The position numbers and the translations under genes were made by a program. This document shows, piece after piece, positions 24,072-31,312 of a DNA stretch of 43,343 nt. Source of the DNA: BOG-1184 sp964651515 (lineage in GTDB: Bacteria > Fibrobacterota > Chitinivibrionia > Chitinivibrionales > Chitinispirillaceae). The stretch covers positions 1-43,343 of the forward strand of contig CAZYYB010000016.1 of NCBI GenBank assembly GCA_964651515.1, given 5' to 3'. Positions within the stretch are counted from its first letter, which is position 1, and every line of letters starts with the position of its first letter. The notes under the pieces are model-generated. The model saw nothing but the letters and a program-made list of their open reading frames with translations, did not search any database and was not told where the DNA came from.

Positions 24072-25058
24072 ATGACTAAACTTTGGTTGCCCGCCCTTCT
24101 TTCGTTCGCCTTCTGCGCATCGGCCGCGCTTCCGACGCCGGGCCAGCTGGCCGATTCGGCGGTCCAGAAGGTTCGTCCGTCGAAGTCGCCGACCCATAAG
24201 TCCGACACGGCCGACACCTTCAATTGCCGTACCGGGACGATTATCGGGGCGGGAATCGGGCTTTCGCTCGGCAGCATGCCGTCGTTCGATACCTGGACGG
24301 GCAACCTTGCGCAGCAGCTCTCCGATCTAGGCCTGTCCGATAGTTCTTTCCAGATCCCGGGCCTCGATACCGGACAGCTTGCCTTTACGGTGCGGCAATC
24401 GCCGGATATCTACTCCATGACCTTCCCGATCACCGTCTACGTCGGGCGTCTCTACCCGGTGCACCGGCTGACGGGCTCGCTTTCATTCGCCTACCTGACC
24501 AAGGAGTACGATGCCCGTGTATCGCTTGTTAATGATTCCACGCGTTATTTCGACCTTCGGCAGACGCTGGGTCTTTACGACTTTACCGCGGCGCTCACCT
24601 GGGGATCCAGAATTCCCGAACGGTATTTTTCGGTTGAGGGCATGGATCGCACGGACGCGCTCATCGGCATCCTCGTTTCGCCCTACATCGCCCTGCAGCG
24701 CTCGGCGACGATCGGTGCCCCGCCGACCTCGGACATTCGCCTCACCGAACTCTACAACGCGATCCTTCCGCAGGTGAGCTCATTTTCGGCGCTCGGGATC
24801 GCCTACGGCTGGCGTCTTGGCCTGGCCACCATCAGCCACCATTCGAAGCGCAGCGGTATCGAAGCCGAGCTCGCCTATTCGGGGATGTGGAATACCCGGT
24901 TCCGCACGAGCTCCGGTGTCACGCTCAGCCAGGGCGACCTGGGAGATAAAAGCGGCTCGGCCGGCAGTGCGGTGTCGTATTATTCGAGCCGGATCGAGAT
25001 TTCAATTTCCATGTTCCGGAAGATATTTTATGACAATGCACGAAAGGAATCCCCATGA
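24072..25058 (+). CDS. Probable outer-membrane beta-barrel protein
   Basis: 328 aa from the ATG at 24072; a weak GAAGAG lies upstream. Signal peptide MTKLWLPALLSFAFCASAAL. From residue 50 it shows alternating amphipathic strands (GTIIGAGIGLSLG, YSMTFPITVYVGRLYPV, LTGSLSFAYLTKEYDARVSL, SRIEISISMFRKIFY) with a strand near the end, as in outer-membrane barrels. No family recognised. The stop overlaps the next start (ATGA). Confidence 0.68.
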   Translation: MTKLWLPALLSFAFCASAALPTPGQLADSAVQKVRPSKSPTHKSDTADTFNCRTGTIIGAGIGLSLGSMPSFDTWTGNLAQQLSDLGLSDSSFQIPGLDTGQLAFTVRQSPDIYSMTFPITVYVGRLYPVHRLTGSLSFAYLTKEYDARVSLVNDSTRYFDLRQTLGLYDFTAALTWGSRIPERYFSVEGMDRTDALIGILVSPYIALQRSATIGAPPTSDIRLTELYNAILPQVSSFSALGIAYGWRLGLATISHHSKRSGIEAELAYSGMWNTRFRTSSGVTLSQGDLGDKSGSAGSAVSYYSSRIEISISMFRKIFYDNARKESP

Positions 25059-25522
25059 ACCGGTTCGTTATGCGCGTCCCCGGGGCAGGCTTCGCCGGAC
25101 GCACCCTGACGCTTGAAGACGATAAGCTCGTCATCGAAAGTAAAAAAGCGGGGGCAAGCTTTTCGGACGAGTATTTCTATCGGTCCATTAACCCGGTGGT
25201 CAAGACTGCGCGCCGGGGAGAGACCGGGTGGAGCAATGTCATCTACGGGATCGTGGTGGCGTCGCTGGCGCTCTTCATGGCTACGCGGATGACCCAGTCC
25301 GCCGTCGCCAAAATGATCATTCTCGCTCTGGACTATGCGGCGCTGCTGTTTGCGGCGTTCCTGTTCTGCCTGCAATTAAAAAAGAGCGACTATGCGGATT
25401 TCTACGACGAGAACGGCGATTGCATTCTTTCCATCAAAATAACGCCGAAGTCGAAGCCCTTTATCGCGTCCCTGCGGCAGAAGATTCCGGCATCGGAGGT
25501 CCCGCATGCGGGTAACGCTTAA
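25055..25522 (+). CDS. Two-TM protein of unknown function
   Basis: 155 aa. An N-terminal ~60-residue soluble beta-rich part (FAGRTLTLEDDKLVIESKK) is followed by two TM helices (about 60-78, GIVVASLALFMAT; about 88-107, ALDYAALLFAAFLFCLQL) and a ~45-residue C-terminal part (DYADFYDENGDCILSIKI). The pattern resembles PH-like-domain membrane proteins, but I cannot name it. It overlaps the barrel gene by 4 bases and the radical SAM gene by 17 bases, so it is part of the operon. Confidence 0.65.
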   Translation: MNRFVMRVPGAGFAGRTLTLEDDKLVIESKKAGASFSDEYFYRSINPVVKTARRGETGWSNVIYGIVVASLALFMATRMTQSAVAKMIILALDYAALLFAAFLFCLQLKKSDYADFYDENGDCILSIKITPKSKPFIASLRQKIPASEVPHAGNA

Positions 25523-26567
25523 CGACGCTCGTTTTTTTCGCTCGATCCTCCTCTCGAATTTCGGAAGGCTCCCCTTTCCCTTCAAGTGCTCCTTCGCGGT
25601 AACCTACCGGTGCAATCTGCGCTGCCGGATGTGCAATATATGGCGGAAGCCCGCTGCCGGAAACGAACTCGGGCTCGAAACGATCGATAACTTTTTCCGC
25701 CATGCCCGTCATTTTTCATGGATCGGCCTCACCGGCGGTGAGCCGTTCCTGCGGAGCGATATCACCGATATCGCCGATATCGTCACGCGCCGTTCGAAGC
25801 GGTTGTCCGCCCTGCACTTTGCCACGAACGGCTCGATGACCGACCGCGTGGTGAGCGCGGCGGAGCGGATCGTCGCCCGAAACAACGGGCTCAAACTGGT
25901 GTTCACCATAAGCCTCGACGGGCCGCCGGATCTGCATGACGCGATCCGCGGCAGCGACGGGTTATGGAACAAGGCGACCGAGACCTTCCTTCGCCTGAAG
26001 AAGATACGCGGCGTCAAGCCGCAGATAGGGTATACCATTTCGAACCACAACCTCGGACGTTTTCCCGAGGCATATTCCGCCCTGAAAAGCATCTATCCGG
26101 CACTCACGTTCGACGACATCAACGTCAACGTCTTCCAGAAATCCGCCTTTTACTATGAGAATCAGGGAATGGACGATATCGACGGCGGGAAAGCCCTCGA
26201 CGAACTCCGGACCATCATCGGCCTGGATAAGGGCGGCTTTTCGATCAACAACTTCCTCCGGCGGAGCTACCTGAAGTACTATCCCGATTTTTTAGCGGAG
26301 AAAAAATCCCCGGTGAAGTGCCAGGCGCTCTCCTCAACTTTTTTCATCGACCCGGAGGGCGATGTCTACCCGTGCGCAGTTTACAAAAGAAAACTCATGA
26401 ATATTTCGGCGCTCGACCGGGATTTCAGGGAGGTCTGGACATCGAAGGAAGCACGGGCGATAAGCGCCGAATGCCGGACGAACACGTGCCCCGTCTGCTG
26501 GAGTCCCTGCGACGCTTTCAGTGCTATTTCGAGCTCCCTCGTTCGATCACTTATCCGGTATGTCTAG
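25506..26567 (+). CDS. Radical SAM protein with SPASM-like tail
   Basis: 353 aa. CNLRCRMC (Cys36, 40, 43) is followed by WIGLTGGEPFLRSDITDI and LHFATNGSM. VFTISLDGPPDLHDAIRG is typical of SPASM-family radical SAM proteins. The C-terminal cysteines (KCQALSSTFFIDPEGDVYPC and TCPVCWSPC) match auxiliary cluster ligands. GGAGG lies 6 bases before the ATG, inside the preceding gene. The stop overlaps the CDP-alcohol phosphatidyltransferase start by 8 bases, so the two are closely tied. The substrate is unknown; a lipid or envelope sugar is a reasonable guess. Confidence 0.84.
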   Translation: MRVTLNDARFFRSILLSNFGRLPFPFKCSFAVTYRCNLRCRMCNIWRKPAAGNELGLETIDNFFRHARHFSWIGLTGGEPFLRSDITDIADIVTRRSKRLSALHFATNGSMTDRVVSAAERIVARNNGLKLVFTISLDGPPDLHDAIRGSDGLWNKATETFLRLKKIRGVKPQIGYTISNHNLGRFPEAYSALKSIYPALTFDDINVNVFQKSAFYYENQGMDDIDGGKALDELRTIIGLDKGGFSINNFLRRSYLKYYPDFLAEKKSPVKCQALSSTFFIDPEGDVYPCAVYKRKLMNISALDRDFREVWTSKEARAISAECRTNTCPVCWSPCDAFSAISSSLVRSLIRYV

Positions 26568-27174
26568 ACACCTGTTTAAGAATCTGGCGAATATCACCGT
26601 CCTTATCAGGGTCGCCCTCGTTTTTGTCGTCATGCTCCTCCTGGAGAGCGGCGACCGGTCGGCGCGGCTCCTCAGCGTGGCGGTGCTCCTGGTCGCTCTG
26701 GTCCTGGACGGCATCGACGGGTATCTTGCCAGGAAATTGAATATCGTGTCCGGCATCGGCGGCGTGCTCGACACGCTGGGCGACCGGATAACCGAGAATG
26801 TGCTGATCGTATTCTTCGCCTGGAAGCAGCTTCTTCCCCTCTGGTTCGCGCTCTATTTCGTTGTCCGGTCGTTCATCGCCGATTTTATCAGGGGGCTGAA
26901 TTCCCGGAAGGGCATTTCCACCTTTGCCATCAACGATTCGTTTCCGGGCAGGCTCCTGGTTTCCTCGAAATTTTCCCGGGTCGCCTACCTGCTCGCAAAA
27001 TTCCTCCTGTTTATGACGGCCAGCGCCCTTCTTGCCACCGGCCCGGCCGAAGGCTTTGCCTGGTCGTGCCTGGCAATCCTGTTCCGGATCGTCTTCGTGT
27101 TCAACCTGATCCGCTTTCTTGCTCTCCTGTTTGACAGTCGCCGCATCCTGAAAGAGCATTTTTGCCATGAATAG
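26560..27174 (+). CDS. CDP-alcohol phosphatidyltransferase family enzyme
   Basis: 204 aa from the ATG at 26560. The family joins a CDP-activated donor to an alcohol acceptor in the membrane. The signature DGxxARx8Gx3Dx3D is complete (Asp53, Gly54, Ala57, Arg58, Gly67, Asp71, Asp75). About six TM helices are visible (about 14-28, 34-50, 80-106, 134-152, 160-185). It is like PgsA or PgsA-related inositol/glycerol phosphate transferases, but the acceptor cannot be read from sequence. It overlaps both neighbours by 8 bases. Confidence 0.9.
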   Translation: MSRHLFKNLANITVLIRVALVFVVMLLLESGDRSARLLSVAVLLVALVLDGIDGYLARKLNIVSGIGGVLDTLGDRITENVLIVFFAWKQLLPLWFALYFVVRSFIADFIRGLNSRKGISTFAINDSFPGRLLVSSKFSRVAYLLAKFLLFMTASALLATGPAEGFAWSCLAILFRIVFVFNLIRFLALLFDSRRILKEHFCHE

Positions 27175-28723
27175 GCGCTGCCGGATTTTCGCTGCCGGTC
27201 ATGGCGATCGAGCCGTTGTTCCATTTTTTCGAAGCGCATCCCGCGCCATTCCGCTGTGCGGAGCAGCTATCGTCGTTCTCTCCCTGGCGATGTGTTGCCT
27301 GCGGATGGTGAGCATGCCGCTCTCCTTCGACGAATATCTGAATGCGCACTATTTATGGCTGGTATCGATCGGACGCATTCCGCACAAAGATTTCTGGTGC
27401 CACTATTCCGCCTCGGGGTTAGCCATAATCCGCCCGTTTTTTCAACTGATTCCCGAATCGATCTTTTCGATTTTTGCTCTCCGTTTTTTCGGGTTGTGCT
27501 TCCTCATCGGAACGGCCGCGACGCTCGGGTTCCATTCCCGCCGGCTTAGGGTCCATTGGCTGTGGGGAGTACTGGCGCTGGCCCTGATGCTCACCCCGGA
27601 AGTTACCCCCTCGGTAATCAACTTCCGCACCGATGCCTATGCGGCACTGGCGGGCATTCTGGCAATGACCATCATGTTCCGGGAACCTTCCCCCCGGAGA
27701 GGCGGCCTGGCAACCGGCCTCAGCGTCCTTTCGGTAATAATAATGCCGAAATATGTGTATCCGCTCACGTTTGCCCTTATCGCCTATCTCGCCTACGGCT
27801 ATGTGAAGATGAAGCGCGAACGGCGCTCCCTGCTGCTCTCCGTACTCACCGGAGGAGCGATCTCCCTTGCGCTCGCCCAGGGACTCCTTTTAACCTCCGG
27901 CGTCTGGCTTCGGGACGATGTGTACTGGTCCGCCATAACCATGGAGAAATTTTTCATCCATTGCGGCAGGACGGAAACAACGTTGTCCCCGCAGCTGAGC
28001 ACGGTAGTTTCACACTTCACGAAATATTGGTGGGTCGCCATGCTTGTCCTGAGCGGCATTTCGGGATGGCTGGTTACCGAATGGAAAAGACGCGGTGTAC
28101 GGCTGTGGGTCGGCGCGGCCGTCATCGCGGGCGTCGCGGTATACTGGGGAACCTGCAACCAGCCGTGGAAACAGTTCCTCGTCCCCGGACTCTACTGCCT
28201 GGCGCTCTTTGTCCCCTATGCGGCCCGTATCATCAATCGGCCGGTATACCGATCGGCGGCGACAATCATCCTGGTCGTCATGGCAACCCTGATGGTATTT
28301 AATAATTTCCGGAGGACGACGATCGAACTTGCCTCGGGCTCATCGTTTCAGGATTTCGGCGGACGCCAGGAGTTTCTGAACCATATTCCCCGCTTCGAAC
28401 GGGTCATCGGCTTTTACAAAACCCACCCCTGCTTTCGCGAGGACCAGACCTTCGTGACCTGGGACGAGCAGTGGGGCAATCCAAAAGGCTTTGCCCCGAT
28501 CCTGCCGGAAAACTCCCACGCCGATTCCTGTTTTCAACCGGGGTATCTGAAGAAAAGTCTGGAGAGTTCGCCGCCGCCGGCAAGCATAGCCCTCGATTCA
28601 CTGCATTATCCTGCCGGATGGAACCGGGTACTGTCGGAGTACCTGGCGATGAACGCCGATCTTTATGTCAAGGCGGAGGTGCTGGACTGCGAGCTCTACA
28701 TCCGGAAAGATCTCGCGCGATAG
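27167..28723 (+). CDS. Multi-TM GT-C-type glycosyltransferase-like protein
   Basis: 518 aa. About 10-11 TM helices (first about 22-45). The sequence MPLSFDEYLNAHYLWLVSIG, then RIPHKDFWCHYSAS, is the 'DE...G..p..DFw.h' pattern of ArnT/PMT-like GT-C enzymes, where the Asp/Glu in the first loop is catalytic. A soluble ~110-residue C-terminal region follows the last helix (from about 395, GSSFQDFGGRQEFLNHIPRF). Such enzymes add a sugar from a lipid-phosphate donor at the outer face of the inner membrane. It starts 8 bases inside the phosphatidyltransferase and ends the nine-gene train that begins at glyS. Confidence 0.75.
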   Translation: MNRRCRIFAAGHGDRAVVPFFRSASRAIPLCGAAIVVLSLAMCCLRMVSMPLSFDEYLNAHYLWLVSIGRIPHKDFWCHYSASGLAIIRPFFQLIPESIFSIFALRFFGLCFLIGTAATLGFHSRRLRVHWLWGVLALALMLTPEVTPSVINFRTDAYAALAGILAMTIMFREPSPRRGGLATGLSVLSVIIMPKYVYPLTFALIAYLAYGYVKMKRERRSLLLSVLTGGAISLALAQGLLLTSGVWLRDDVYWSAITMEKFFIHCGRTETTLSPQLSTVVSHFTKYWWVAMLVLSGISGWLVTEWKRRGVRLWVGAAVIAGVAVYWGTCNQPWKQFLVPGLYCLALFVPYAARIINRPVYRSAATIILVVMATLMVFNNFRRTTIELASGSSFQDFGGRQEFLNHIPRFERVIGFYKTHPCFREDQTFVTWDEQWGNPKGFAPILPENSHADSCFQPGYLKKSLESSPPPASIALDSLHYPAGWNRVLSEYLAMNADLYVKAEVLDCELYIRKDLAR

Positions 28724-28787
28724 CGGCCGGTTTCATTTTTCGCGGGAGATGCCGGACTGTTCCCGACGCCCGAAGCATCGGCGGGCA

Positions 28788-29474
28788 CTAAAAAATCCGG
28801 GCGATAACCTCGGGCTTGAATTTAAGCCCGACCCGGAATTCCACTCCCGTGTTCGTTGCCGAATAGCCCGACTGGCTGTAGCCCGACTGACTGCTGTAAA
28901 TATTTTCAAAGCCGAAATAAGCCTCTACTTCGAAAAAAGGGATGACATCCGACCCGGGAAATTCGGCACCCAGACCTGCATCGAGCCCGAAATCAACCGG
29001 GTTATAGTTTATGCCTGCATCGACATTACCGGAAGCCGGTACGGCATTTTCAACGCTGCCGGTAGCGGAGAGCAGGATTCCGAGGTTGAAACCCAAGAGC
29101 CCATAGGGTACGAACCCCGGCGAAGCCACATAGGAGAGCTTGATATCGAGGGGAACGGCAAGGTAGCCCAGGTAGTCGGATTCGGTAAAGGTGGGTCCTC
29201 CCTGTAAAGCACCCTGGCCCAGTGCCCCCCCGCGAACGGAATACATGAGTCCCGATCGCAGAAAGCAATTTTCAGAAAGCGGTATTTCAAGGATTCCGCC
29301 GACAACGCCGCCGACAATGCCGCCGGTGGCGGCGGGTGCCCCATTGACGCTCTGACTTTCATCGTAATAACTGAGGCCGCCTACCACGCCCGGCATTAAC
29401 TGCACCTGTGCGATTGCCGGAACGATGTAACCATACAAAACAACGAGTAATCCAATTATCCGATATCGCTTCAT
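28788..29474 (-). CDS. PorT-family-like outer-membrane beta-barrel protein
   Basis: 228 aa from the ATG at 29474, with AAGGAG 4 bases before it. Signal peptide (MKRYRIIGLLVVLYGYIVPA). The mature part has about eight amphipathic strands (VQLMPGVVGGLSYYDES, CFLRSGLMYSVRG, YLAVPLDIKLSYV, VPYGLLGFNLGILLS, VDFGLDAGLGAEF). It ends in VEFRVGLKFKPEVIARIF, an aromatic-terminated strand as recognised by the Bam complex. The length and pattern fit the eight-stranded PorT/OmpW-like group. It carries an internal QSGYS repeat in the loop before the last strand. Downstream convergent to the GT-C gene, with 64 bases between. Confidence 0.75.
   Translation of the reverse strand: MKRYRIIGLLVVLYGYIVPAIAQVQLMPGVVGGLSYYDESQSVNGAPAATGGIVGGVVGGILEIPLSENCFLRSGLMYSVRGGALGQGALQGGPTFTESDYLGYLAVPLDIKLSYVASPGFVPYGLLGFNLGILLSATGSVENAVPASGNVDAGINYNPVDFGLDAGLGAEFPGSDVIPFFEVEAYFGFENIYSSQSGYSQSGYSATNTGVEFRVGLKFKPEVIARIF
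28864..28893. repeat. Two in-frame 15-base tandem units in the barrel gene
   Basis: TAGCCCGACTGGCTG (28864-28878) and TAGCCCGACTGACTG (28879-28893) differ at one base and encode two copies of (S)QSGY-like residues in an outer loop. As a 15-base in-frame repeat it could vary in copy number without breaking the gene. Confidence 0.6.
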
Positions 29475-29573
29475 GATGCTCCTTCCGGATCTATTCATTC
29501 GCCCTGCCGTCAGGCAGGATCATCCAATATTTGCGCATTGATGAAATTTTCTCAGAGCCGATTGCCGACACGC

Positions 29574-30521
29574 TTAATGCGTCCGGTCGAACGATGAGAA
29601 TGTCCCGAACATGGCGGATATCGAAACACCGATGGAATATGAATAACTATTGGGCTCCAGATATCCCGATCCGGTTTCAGGATTTACATCAGTTAGTCCG
29701 CTTATCCCCGAAGGACGCAATTCAAACCACGGTTTCCATTCGAGGCCGAACCATCGGTCGATTTGAAGTTGCATCGGGAACCCGAGATAAAAGCCGTCCC
29801 TGGTGCCGAGGGTGAAATTGTTCGCGGCGGTGGGAACGCCCTCCAGGACGGTTGCATAATCGTAGGTTGCCGTCATCGAGCCGCTGAGCATGATACGGTA
29901 CTGCATGTCGAGGCCAACGCTCAGCCGGTCGTTCATCTCCCATTGAACCTCAGCCCCCACCGGCAGATAGACCCAGGAATACGACTCGTTATAAGCACCC
30001 GCCCCGCGATACCAATTATAGTACAGCAAACCGGCATTGAGTCCCACAAGGGTATTGCCTACTTTAAAATAGGGGCCGATAAAGCCGCCGATCCGCGTAA
30101 AGGTATTGCTTTTCGATTCAACGATCGGGGGAAAATATTGCGTCGTATCGCCGGGCCCGGGAACACCGACTTGAATACTGTCCAGAGCCGTCCCATTATA
30201 CGTCTGAATGCCGCCGCCGTATTCGAAAAGAAACCCGCCGTACCAGGGAAGTGCCCGATCGTGGGAATAAAACTTTCCCTCGGCGTGGAATGCCGATGTC
30301 GCTCCGTACTCACGGTCGGGGATAGAAGGAGGGGGGGTAAAATAGTAATAGGTAGGCGATATTTCATAGGTGTGGGGCGGGGCGGATTCAGAATAATCGT
30401 AGCTGGATTCGTTGAATCCAAAGAGAAAATAACTCTGTCCGAGCGTTGAGCCGCTGCCGGCGGAAGGCAAGAGAAACAATACAAGTGACACAACGCCGGA
30501 TAAATTGACAATGTATTTCAT
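29574..30521 (-). CDS. Probable outer-membrane barrel protein, aromatic-rich
   Basis: 315 aa. Signal peptide about 1-23 (LSGVVSLVLFLLPSAGSGS). It is rich in Tyr/Trp/Phe and Gly, with a variable loop (YEISPTYYYFTPPPSIPD) and alternating strands (FIGPYFKVGNTLVGLNAGLL, YLPVGAEVQWEMNDRLSVGL, DMQYRIMLSGSMTATYDYA). The final region ends SYSIGVSISAMFGTFSSF. I do not recognise a named family. GGAG lies about 11 bases before the ATG. It precedes the PorT-like gene by 99 bases in the same direction, so the pair may be co-transcribed. TATAAG about 55 bases upstream is a weak -10 candidate. Confidence 0.65.
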   Translation of the reverse strand: MKYIVNLSGVVSLVLFLLPSAGSGSTLGQSYFLFGFNESSYDYSESAPPHTYEISPTYYYFTPPPSIPDREYGATSAFHAEGKFYSHDRALPWYGGFLFEYGGGIQTYNGTALDSIQVGVPGPGDTTQYFPPIVESKSNTFTRIGGFIGPYFKVGNTLVGLNAGLLYYNWYRGAGAYNESYSWVYLPVGAEVQWEMNDRLSVGLDMQYRIMLSGSMTATYDYATVLEGVPTAANNFTLGTRDGFYLGFPMQLQIDRWFGLEWKPWFELRPSGISGLTDVNPETGSGYLEPNSYSYSIGVSISAMFGTFSSFDRTH

Positions 30522-30655
30522 CGATGACGTTTCTCCATTGAAGATTCCGGAAACACTGTCCTTATAGCATCAGACTGAACACCTGCTACCAATGAAAACA
30601 ATTTTCCGCATTAAAAAGTCCCTTTGAAATTTTGACCGTTTCTCTTACGTTTTTG

Positions 30656-31312
30656 TTACGCGGCCGGCATCGCCTGCCCCAGCAGTGCAACAATCTTCCC
30701 GTGGACCGCCCCCGCCAGCTCCTCCACCGGCCGTTCAGCATCGAGGATGACGACCCGGTCACCCGCCTGTTTTGCCAGAACCCGATAGCCTTCCGAAACG
30801 CGCGAGAAGAATTCCCGGTCATCGGATTCGAGCCGGTCCCGGACTTTTTTCATGGCCGCGAGCCGACCGAAGGCCGCGTCGACGGAAATATCGAACAGAA
30901 AGGTGAGGCGGGGTGCAAGACCGCCGGTGGCCGCCTCGTTGATGGTTTTAAGCAGCGGGAGGGAAATAGAACGCCCGAAGCCCTGGTAGGCATAGGTCGC
31001 AAGATCGAAGCGGTCGCAGAGGACAATGGCACCGGCGGCGAGCGCCGGAAGGATCTTTTCGCGGACATGCTGGGCCCTGGCCGCGGCGTAGAGCAGGAGC
31101 TCGCACTCCGGCACCATTTCGATATACTCCGGCGAAAGGATCAGCGCCCGGATCGTTTCGGCGATCGCGGTCCCGCCGGGTTCGCGGGTGGTAACGACCG
31201 TCCGTCCCTCCGCGGCAAGACGCTGCGCTGCGCGATCGAGCTGGGTGCTTTTCCCGCATCCATCGATTCCATCGAAGGCGATAAAGAACCCGGGCACGGA
31301 CCTATGCTCCAT
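30656..31312 (-). CDS. tmk: Thymidylate kinase
   Basis: 218 aa from the ATG at 31312, which overlaps the secA end by 11 bases. It phosphorylates dTMP to dTDP. The P-loop is FIAFDGIDGCGKST (Gly15-Thr23). REPGGTAIAETIR (dTMP binding), VLCDRFDLATYAYQG (the DR motif) and the LID-region arginines of RLESDDREFFSRV follow. All core motifs are present. Coupling to secA suggests co-expression by position and not by function. About 130 gene-free bases follow before the barrel gene. Confidence 0.95.
   Translation of the reverse strand: MEHRSVPGFFIAFDGIDGCGKSTQLDRAAQRLAAEGRTVVTTREPGGTAIAETIRALILSPEYIEMVPECELLLYAAARAQHVREKILPALAAGAIVLCDRFDLATYAYQGFGRSISLPLLKTINEAATGGLAPRLTFLFDISVDAAFGRLAAMKKVRDRLESDDREFFSRVSEGYRVLAKQAGDRVVILDAERPVEELAGAVHGKIVALLGQAMPAA

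Noticed and set aside
22727..24304. 525-codon minus-strand ORF opposite the PAS-PP2C gene
   Set aside because: Overlaps three well-supported plus-strand genes and has no domain pattern.
28741..28787. Shared terminator between the GT-C gene and the barrel gene
   Set aside because: A CCCG/CGGG stem can be drawn but has mismatches and no T-run on either strand at the right place.
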